From: Phenylobacterium sp. Root1290
GTDB taxonomy: Bacteria; Pseudomonadota; Alphaproteobacteria; Caulobacterales; Caulobacteraceae
DNA: 64,000 bases
Assembly (NCBI RefSeq): GCF_001425305.1
Contig: NZ_LMEE01000001.1
Location: forward strand, 196,645 to 260,644
Direction of reading: 5' to 3'
The notes beneath the pieces were generated by a model. It was not told the origin of the DNA. It made no database searches and was given only the letters and a program-made list of their open reading frames with translations. Within the stretch, counting starts at the first letter, position 1; the number at the start of each line of letters is the position of its first letter. Shown in pieces: positions 57,912 to 64,000 of the stretch. Both the position numbers and the translations under genes were made by a program.

Positions 57912-58967
57912 TCAGGCCGCCGCGGCCACCTTCTCGGCGCTGGTCACGCGGTTGCGGCCTGAGCGCTTGGAGACGTAGAGGGCGCTGTCGGCACGCTCCA
58001 TCAGCCCATGGGCGCTTTCGCCGCGACGCAGTTCGGCCAGGCCAGCCGAAACGGTGATCGCGCCGAGGTCGTCGTTGGTCGAGCGGCGCTTCAGCATGCG
58101 GGATGAGACCTCTTCGCGGATCTCCTCGAGCACGATCGTCGCCAATTCGGCGCTCTCGCGCGGGAAGATCAGGGCGAACTCTTCGCCGCCGTAGCGCGCA
58201 GCGAAGCGGGGCGGGGCGCCCACGCGGCCGATGACGCTGGCGACGTAGCGGATGACCTGGTCGCCGGTCTGGTGGCCCCAGGTATCGTTGAAGGACTTGA
58301 AATGGTCGATGTCGATGACCGCGAGCGTCAGGCTCTGAGCCTGCTCGTCGGCGTCGGCGCAGGCGCGCTCCAGTTCCTCGTCGAACGCCTTGCGGTTTGC
58401 GAGATTGGTCAGGCCGTCGGTCGTGGCTTCCCGGCGGACCTGTTCCAGGTGCTCGCGCAGCTTGGTGACCTGGGCCGTGGACTCGCCCAGACGGCGCTCC
58501 AGCGACTTGTTCTCGCGCTGAACGCGCTTGGTCGCGGTCACCAGGGTGTCGACCGTCGCGCGCAGGTCGGCGGCGTCGCCGGCCGCGATCAGCGTTTTCG
58601 AGGCGTCGGCCAGAGTCTCGCCGTAGGCTTCGCTCGACTTTTGGGCGGTCTCGATGGCGCGGCTGACCGCATCGAGTTCCTTCGTCAGGGCGTCGCCAGC
58701 GTCGCGGATCTGGTCGTTGAGCTTTGCTTTGGGCAGATAGGTCGCGGCCAGTTCGTCGGCGACCGTGTCGGTGAACGCCTCGCCGGTCGAGAGCATGCGG
58801 GCGATTTCGCGGCCCAGCGCGCTGTCAGGAGCGACGATGAAGTGGGTCCAGAGTTCGAAGTTTACAGCCGTCGGCCAGACCTGGTGCGCCTCCATGGCGT
58901 CCATGGTCTGCCTGGCCAGAGCGTATGCGCCCGGACCCCGCAGCTTGGTTTCGATGTCGCCCGACAT
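57912..58967 (-). CDS. Diguanylate cyclase, coiled coil plus GGDEF (DgcB-like)
   Basis: A 351-aa cytoplasmic protein predicted to make cyclic di-GMP. An N-terminal helical region (1-80) is followed by a coiled coil (about 85-180). The GGDEF domain has DGLTNLANRKAF, DIDHFKSFNDTWGHQTGD and an active site GGEEF at 260-264. The RxxD I-site expected just upstream reads APPR (251-254), so product inhibition by that site is doubtful. The layout and context resemble Caulobacter DgcB. GGAAG precedes the ATG. Confidence 0.9.
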   Translation of the reverse strand: MSGDIETKLRGPGAYALARQTMDAMEAHQVWPTAVNFELWTHFIVAPDSALGREIARMLSTGEAFTDTVADELAATYLPKAKLNDQIRDAGDALTKELDAVSRAIETAQKSSEAYGETLADASKTLIAAGDAADLRATVDTLVTATKRVQRENKSLERRLGESTAQVTKLREHLEQVRREATTDGLTNLANRKAFDEELERACADADEQAQSLTLAVIDIDHFKSFNDTWGHQTGDQVIRYVASVIGRVGAPPRFAARYGGEEFALIFPRESAELATIVLEEIREEVSSRMLKRRSTNDDLGAITVSAGLAELRRGESAHGLMERADSALYVSKRSGRNRVTSAEKVAAAA

Positions 58968-59080
58968 TCTGTCTTCCCCGAATCCCCGATACCGCCGCGA
59001 TTTTTTCCGCAGCGGCCCGTATCCGAGGTGAAGACTACCGGTGAGATTCCAACGAGCCGTTAAAAACTCGGCTATTCCAG

Positions 59081-60667
59081 CTATTCCGTAGTTGAACTGC
59101 GCGGCGGGGCCCGCAGGAGGAACGCGGGGATATCGGATCCGAAACCGACGACGTTGTCGCGATCTTCTCGGTTGTCGCGGTTGTCTCGATTGTCACGTCC
59201 ATCGCGGCCATCGCGGCGTGAACGCTCGCGACGTACGGGATCCGGCGCGGCGGCGACGGGCGTCGGGGCGGGCGGAGCGGCTTTAGGCGGTTGGGCCTTG
59301 GCGGCGGGCTCGGCGCGCGCGCGGGTACGGCGCTTGGGGGCTTCGGCCTGGCTCTCTTCGCTGGCAGGCGCGGCGACGACCGGCTCCATCGAGGCGACCT
59401 CGCCGTGCGGCGCGATCGGGCGCGAGCGGTCACGGGAACCGCGCTCGCTACGGCCGCCGCGTTCGCGCGAGCCGCCGCGTTCGCGGCCGCTGCTGCTGGC
59501 GCGGCGCTCATCCTTGATGGCGGCGAAATCGACGCCCTCGAGCACGACCTCTTGCGGGGTCTTGCCGATCAGCTTGAGCACCTTGTCGATGTTCTTGGCG
59601 TCGGCCGGGGTGACGATCATGAACGCCTCGCCGGACCGGCCGGCGCGACCCGTACGACCGATGCGGTGCACATAGTCGTCGGCGTGGTGCGGGACGTCGT
59701 AGTTGAAGACGTGGCTGACGGCCGGAATGTCGAGGCCGCGGGCGGCGACGTCAGAGGCGCAAAGCAGCTTCAGTTCGCCTTTGCGGAAGCTTTCCAGCGT
59801 CCGCATCCGGGTCGCCTGATCAAGATCGCCGTGAATGGGGCCGGCGTCGAAGCCATGCTTCTTCAGGGACTTGGCGACGATATCGACTTCGGACTTGCGA
59901 TTGCAGAACACGATGCCCGTATCGACCTCGGCCTTTTCGATGAGCATGCGCAGGGCGGTGCGCTTGGCCTTCGGGTCGGAGGTGGGGAGGCGGACCAGGT
60001 GCTGGGTGATGGTGTCGGCGGTCGTGGCCGGACGGGCGACCTCAATGCGCAGCGGATCGTTCAGGAACTGCTTGGTCAGCCGGGTGATTTCCGGCGGCAT
60101 GGTCGCCGAGAAGAACAGCGTCTGCTTCTTGGCGGGCGTCAGCTTGAAGATGCGCTCGATGTCCGGGATGAAGCCCATGTCCAGCATGCGGTCGGCTTCA
60201 TCGACGACCATGATCTGGACGCCGGTGAGCAGCAGCTTGCCGCGTTCGAAATGGTCGAGCAGGCGGCCCGGGGTGGCGATCAGCACGTCCACGCCGCGAT
60301 CGAGCTTCAGCTCCTGATCGCCGAACGAGACGCCGCCGATCAGCAAGGCCCAGGACAGGGTGCGTTTCTGGCCCTTGGCGTACTTCTCAAACGAAGCGGC
60401 GACCTGATCGGCCAGTTCGCGCGTCGGGGCGATCACCAGCGAGCGCGGCATGCGCGCCTTGGACCGGCCCGCGGCCAGTCGATCGATCATCGGAAGCGTG
60501 AAGGCGGCGGTCTTGCCGGTGCCCGTCTGCGCGATGCCCAGCACGTCGCGGCCCTGGAGGGCGACGGGAATGGCCTGCGCCTGGATCGGGGTCGCGGTCG
60601 TATAGCCGGTGTCAGCAACTGCCTGGAGCGTCGCGGGCGACAGGCCCAGTTCGGAAAATTCGGTCAT
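59081..60667 (-). CDS. rhlE: DEAD-box RNA helicase, RhlE-like
   Basis: A 528-aa ATP-dependent RNA helicase. Motif Q is at GYTTATPIQAQAIP, Walker A AQTGTGKT at 46-53, DEAD at 156-159, SAT follows, and [11 protein letters not shown] closes the second RecA domain. After about residue 375 comes a low-complexity basic tail with RGG-like repeats and an RDN/RDG run near the end. The last residues (SDIPAFLLR) match a short motif common at the C-terminus of alphaproteobacterial RhlE proteins. It may work with RNase E encoded in this window. No Shine-Dalgarno is evident. Confidence 0.93.
   Translation of the reverse strand: MTEFSELGLSPATLQAVADTGYTTATPIQAQAIPVALQGRDVLGIAQTGTGKTAAFTLPMIDRLAAGRSKARMPRSLVIAPTRELADQVAASFEKYAKGQKRTLSWALLIGGVSFGDQELKLDRGVDVLIATPGRLLDHFERGKLLLTGVQIMVVDEADRMLDMGFIPDIERIFKLTPAKKQTLFFSATMPPEITRLTKQFLNDPLRIEVARPATTADTITQHLVRLPTSDPKAKRTALRMLIEKAEVDTGIVFCNRKSEVDIVAKSLKKHGFDAGPIHGDLDQATRMRTLESFRKGELKLLCASDVAARGLDIPAVSHVFNYDVPHHADDYVHRIGRTGRAGRSGEAFMIVTPADAKNIDKVLKLIGKTPQEVVLEGVDFAAIKDERRASSSGRERGGSRERGGRSERGSRDRSRPIAPHGEVASMEPVVAAPASEESQAEAPKRRTRARAEPAAKAQPPKAAPPAPTPVAAAPDPVRRERSRRDGRDGRDNRDNRDNREDRDNVVGFGSDIPAFLLRAPPRSSTTE
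59150..59222. repeat. 9-bp tandem repeat within the helicase gene
   Basis: Repeated units close to GTTGTCGCG, such as those at 59153-59161 and 59171-59179, encode RDN/RDG on the minus strand (RDGRDGRDNRDNRDNRED). The units are imperfect. Copy number could vary between strains without breaking the frame. Confidence 0.65.
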
Positions 60668-60926
60668 TCAGCAGCAATGGGGGCGGAAGGCCCGTCCGGA
60701 GACGAGCTAGCGAACCGCGGCGGCGCAGACGGCGATCGTCGCGCGACGCGGAAGATACGGAGACATGGCGTCAAGTCAAACGCGTTCTGACCCCTTGCAG
60801 TTCAAGGGACGCGTTGAGCTTCGCCGATGTAGTGCGCGCGGACAAGGGCAGGTCCGATCTGCGGAACTGCTTGGGGGCGGAAAAACAGGGGCGGGCAGGA
60901 GGGCTAGCCGCAAGCCTGTGTCCAGA

Positions 60927-62051
60927 TCAGGCCGAAGCCGCCTGCTCTGAAACGCGGGGCTCCAGGCGGCCGGCGAGGCGGCGGCCGAGCATGATCCCCG
61001 GGGCCTCCACGTAGCGAAACAGGACCCATCCGAGTGCGATGGCGACACAGGACGTCGCCAGGACGGCGAGCAGGAAGGTGACGCCCGAGCCCCCCGGCAG
61101 GTCGCGAATGCGGGCGTAAACGCCCACGCTGTCCAACATGAGGATGACCTGTGGATGGCCTAGATAGACGCCGAAACTGATCGTGCCGAGAAACTGGGTT
61201 AGGCGGTTGGACAGGAACTTCGGGGGTGATAGCGCCATGCCAAGGCACAGGACGCCAAATGGCGCGCCCCAGGTGAGCATGTAGAGGACGTTCGCGACGC
61301 CGTTCGCTCCTGGGCCAGTGAATATTGGTGCTACGGCCCAGGCCAGAACCACCAGAAGCAGGCCAGCTACGCTGAGCAGCCCACCCCACCTGGCCGGTGC
61401 AACTTGCAGCAATTGGTACGCGACTAGGCCGTATCCGAAATAGGGGAGATTGAACGCCAGGCCGTGAGTGATGAAGGTGGGGTTGAGCTTCAGCTTGTTG
61501 ATGGCGAGCGCATAGAACACTGAGACAACAGTGAGCGCGGCGGTCAGGAAGATCGCGCGAGGCAAGGTCGCGGCGAAAGCAAGTGCGACAGGAAACACTG
61601 CGTAGAACAGCATCTCGACCCCGATCGACCAGGAGGCGGGTGCAATGCCGTCGACCATCTGAGGGTGGAGATTGAAGGTGAAGCTGAAGGCCAGCACCAA
61701 GTCGCTCCAGGACGGCTGTGGCGCGCCGTAGGAGGCGATGACTGCGAGTTGGGCGAGGATCGCGAGATAGTAGAGCGGCGCAATCCGAAACAGACGGCGC
61801 AGGTAGAAGTCGGTGACCTGCCTAGGCCCGGATAGCCTCCCAGCGTAGCCATATGCGAGGCTGAAGGCGCTGATGACGAAGAACAGCGGCACCCCGTAGG
61901 CGAGGAACACCTTCATGAACTCGAGGCTTTGGGGAACCGCGGCGTTCGTCATGTGAATGACGTGGAAGATCAGGATGGCGAACGCCGCATAGCCTCGTAG
62001 CGCCTCGATGCCGGGGAGGCGCGCGCGATGGCCAAGCGGGCTCTCAGTCAT
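60927..62051 (-). CDS. Acyltransferase family 3 (OatA/WecH-like) membrane protein
   Basis: A 374-aa inner-membrane O-acyltransferase with about ten transmembrane helices. The family N-terminus is LPGIEALRGYAAFAILIFHV with the conserved RG and His; FLRRLFRIAPLYYL-like and SWSIGVEMLFYAVFP segments follow. Such enzymes acetylate surface polysaccharides or other cell-surface sugars. The ATG at 62051 has GGGGGA upstream; 62078 is an alternative. Codon use is visibly less GC-biased than in its neighbours (for example many AT-rich third positions at 61380-61760), hinting at acquisition. It separates rhlE from parE. Confidence 0.86.
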   Translation of the reverse strand: MTESPLGHRARLPGIEALRGYAAFAILIFHVIHMTNAAVPQSLEFMKVFLAYGVPLFFVISAFSLAYGYAGRLSGPRQVTDFYLRRLFRIAPLYYLAILAQLAVIASYGAPQPSWSDLVLAFSFTFNLHPQMVDGIAPASWSIGVEMLFYAVFPVALAFAATLPRAIFLTAALTVVSVFYALAINKLKLNPTFITHGLAFNLPYFGYGLVAYQLLQVAPARWGGLLSVAGLLLVVLAWAVAPIFTGPGANGVANVLYMLTWGAPFGVLCLGMALSPPKFLSNRLTQFLGTISFGVYLGHPQVILMLDSVGVYARIRDLPGGSGVTFLLAVLATSCVAIALGWVLFRYVEAPGIMLGRRLAGRLEPRVSEQAASA

Positions 62052-62122
62052 CACCACCGTCCCCCTGCAGAACGACATAGTTAGGAGGCGGATTCTCTCA
62101 TGCTTGGTAGCGGCCGGCGGCG

Positions 62123-64000
62123 CTACACGTCGAGGTCGTCGGCGGCGAACTCGGCGTTTTCCTGGATGAAACGGAAGCGCAGTTCGGGTTTGCGGCCCAT
62201 GAGCGCCTCGACCAGGTCTTCGACCGTCTCTTCAGCGCGAGGCAGGGTGACGCGGGCCATGGTCCGGGTGGCCGGATCCATGGTGGTCTCCTTGAGCTGG
62301 CCGGGCATCATTTCGCCGAGGCCTTTGAAGCGGCCGATCTCGGGCTTCTTGCCCTTGTACTCGGTCGCCAGCAGCTCTTCGCGGTGGGCGTCGTCACGGG
62401 CGTAGATGGTCTTGCCCCCGTGGCTCATCCGATAGAGCGGCGGCAGAGCCAGATAGAGGCGGCCAGCGCGGATCAGGTCCGGCATCGTCCGATAGAAGAA
62501 GGTGATCAGCAGCGATGCGATGTGGGCGCCGTCGACGTCGGCGTCCGTCATGATCACGACGCGCTCGTAGCGCAGGTCCTCTTCCTTGAACTTCTTGCCC
62601 GGCTGGACGCCGAGCGCGAGCAGCAGGTCTGACAGCTCCTTGTTGGCGACCAGCTTGTCGACCGAGGCCGAGGCGACGTTCAGGATCTTGCCGCGCAGCG
62701 GCAGGATCGCCTGGGTCTTGCGGTTGCGCGCCTGCTTGGCCGAGCCGCCGGCGGAGTCGCCTTCGACAAGGAAGATTTCGGTGCCGTCCGTAGCCTGGCC
62801 GGAGCAGTCGGCCAGCTTGCCGGGCAGGCGCAGCTTGCGGGTGGCCGAGGCGCGCTGGACGTCACGGTCGCGGCGGCGCTTAAGGCGTTCCTCGGCCCGG
62901 TCGATGACGAACTGCAGCAGCAGGCTCGCCGACTTCGGCTGGGCGGTCAGCCAGTGGTCGAACGGGTCGCGCAGGGCGTTTTCGACCAAGCGCTGGGCGT
63001 CCGAGGAGGAGAGCTTTTCCTTGGTCTGGCCCTGGAACTCCGGATTGGAGATGAACACGCTGACCAAGGCGCCGGCCTGGGCCACCACGTCTTCGGCGGT
63101 GATCAGGCCGCCACGCTTCTCGCCCGTCAGTTCGGCGTACTGCTTGAGGCCACGGGTGAGGGCGGCGCGGAAACCGGCCTCGTGCGTGCCGCCTTCGGGG
63201 GTCGGCACGGTGTTGCAGTAGGACTGCATGAAGCTGTCGGCTTCGCCGAAGCCGGCGGGGGTCCAGGTGACCGCCCATTCGACCTTGCCGGTCTCGCCAG
63301 GGCGCGCGTAGCGGCCGGCGAACGGTTCGGGGGTGACGGTCTCGATGTCCTTGACGCGCTCGGCCAGGAAATCGGCCAGGCCGTTGGGGAAGCGGAACAC
63401 CGCCTCGGCCGGCGTCTGGTCCTGGATGCGCGAGGGATCGCAGCTCCAGCGGATCTCGACGCCGCCGAACAGGTAGGCCTTCGAACGGGCCATGCGGTAG
63501 AGGCGCGCCGGCTTGAAGGCGCAGCCTTCGCCGAAGATCTGTTCGTCGGGCACGAAGGCGATCGCCGTGCCCTTCTTGCGGGTCGCGCCAAGTTTCTCGA
63601 TCGCGCCCAGCGGCTTGCCGCGGCTGAAGGATTGGCGCCACTCGAAGCCGTCCTTCCAGGCGGTGACGTCGACGCGCTCGGACAGCGCGTTCACCACCGA
63701 GACGCCGACCCCGTGCAGACCGCCGGAGGTCTCGTAGGCCTTGCCGGAGAACTTACCGCCCGAGTGCAGGACGGTCATGATGACTTCCAGGGCGGACTTG
63801 CCCGGATGCTTGGGGTGGGGGTCGACGGGGATCCCGCGCCCGTCGTCCTTGACCGTCAGGCGGCCCTCGGCGTCGAGCCGAACTTCAATGACCTTGGCAT
63901 GGCCGGCGACGGCCTCGTCCATCGCGTTGTCGAGCACTTCGGCGAAGAGGTGGTGCAGGGCGCGCTCGTCGGTGCCGCCGATGTACATGCCAGGCCGCTT
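62123..64000 (-). CDS. parE: DNA topoisomerase IV subunit B, 5' end outside window
   Basis: The ATPase subunit of topoisomerase IV. The visible part covers residues from the ATP-binding GHKL domain ([43 protein letters not shown]) to the end. The Toprim domain follows with [16 protein letters not shown] and [11 protein letters not shown], and the C-terminal zinc-free tail has [20 protein letters not shown]. The residues before the first ATG inside the window (KRPG) are part of the protein, so its start lies right of 64000. ParC is encoded at 13.4 kb. Confidence 0.95.
   Translation of the reverse strand, partial: KRPGMYIGGTDERALHHLFAEVLDNAMDEAVAGHAKVIEVRLDAEGRLTVKDDGRGIPVDPHPKHPGKSALEVIMTVLHSGGKFSGKAYETSGGLHGVGVSVVNALSERVDVTAWKDGFEWRQSFSRGKPLGAIEKLGATRKKGTAIAFVPDEQIFGEGCAFKPARLYRMARSKAYLFGGVEIRWSCDPSRIQDQTPAEAVFRFPNGLADFLAERVKDIETVTPEPFAGRYARPGETGKVEWAVTWTPAGFGEADSFMQSYCNTVPTPEGGTHEAGFRAALTRGLKQYAELTGEKRGGLITAEDVVAQAGALVSVFISNPEFQGQTKEKLSSSDAQRLVENALRDPFDHWLTAQPKSASLLLQFVIDRAEERLKRRRDRDVQRASATRKLRLPGKLADCSGQATDGTEIFLVEGDSAGGSAKQARNRKTQAILPLRGKILNVASASVDKLVANKELSDLLLALGVQPGKKFKEEDLRYERVVIMTDADVDGAHIASLLITFFYRTMPDLIRAGRLYLALPPLYRMSHGGKTIYARDDAHREELLATEYKGKKPEIGRFKGLGEMMPGQLKETTMDPATRTMARVTLPRAEETVEDLVEALMGRKPELRFRFIQENAEFAADDLDV

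Overview
The window is 64 kb of strongly GC-rich, gene-dense chromosome from an alphaproteobacterium, most likely a member of the Caulobacteraceae (Caulobacter/Phenylobacterium group). The signs are a single bifunctional SpoT downstream of rpoZ, an NDUFA12-type complex I subunit, the DUF2155-aat-accC-accB-aroQ block, RNase E with an acidic insert in its S1 region and a C-terminal GWW motif, a bactofilin next to an M23 peptidase, an IscR-led suf operon and a coiled-coil GGDEF protein resembling Caulobacter DgcB. No rRNA, tRNA, CRISPR array, prophage, IS element or toxin cluster is visible. The region reads as core chromosome with small accessory patches.

Layout. 1-8.97 kb: rpoZ (cut by the left edge), spoT, a CBS-pair protein, a secreted D-aminoacylase-like amidohydrolase overlapping an amidase, a GST, then pyrE-pdxJ-acpS with overlapping stops and starts. 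9-13.3 kb: an EamA transporter facing lepB-rnc-era-recO. 13.4-18.9 kb: parC, a secreted serine hydrolase and aspS. 19-23 kb: two secreted pentapeptide-repeat proteins and an apparently non-catalytic class II ribonucleotide reductase derivative, all leftward. 23.2-27.2 kb: NDUFA12, DUF2155, aat, accC-accB-aroQ. 27.3-33.5 kb: thiS-thiG, a DsbA-fold isomerase, an SDR, a FAD-dependent oxidoreductase, a DsbA-like lipoprotein and an M48-TPR protease. 33.6-42.6 kb: rne, a divergent cell-wall pair (amidase, PBP1A), prfB with a programmed +1 frameshift, and a ComB-like gene. 42.6-49.6 kb: bactofilin plus M23 peptidase, bcp-tyrS, anmK, an M20 hydrolase and an alpha/beta hydrolase. 49.8-57.0 kb: iscR-cysteine desulfurase-sufB-orf-sufC-sufD-sufS-DUF59-sufA. 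57-64 kb: enoyl-CoA hydratase, GGDEF protein, DEAD-box helicase, an acyltransferase of looser composition, and parE (cut by the right edge).

Functional threads are Fe-S cluster assembly (complete suf operon with an IscR-type operator over its promoter), envelope growth (amidase, PBP1A, anmK, bactofilin/M23), RNA decay (RNase E, RNase III, RhlE-type helicase), chromosome decatenation (parC and parE, unlinked), fatty-acid initiation (accBC, acpS) and cofactor synthesis (pdxJ, thiSG). Points worth a second look: the cysteine-less NrdJ-like protein, the unknown gene between sufB and sufC, the matched four-cysteine pentapeptide pair, an amidohydrolase lacking its metal-binding HxH, a possible CTG start for spoT, a possible small RNA near 3.3-3.5 kb, and a palindromic repeat pair after prfB.
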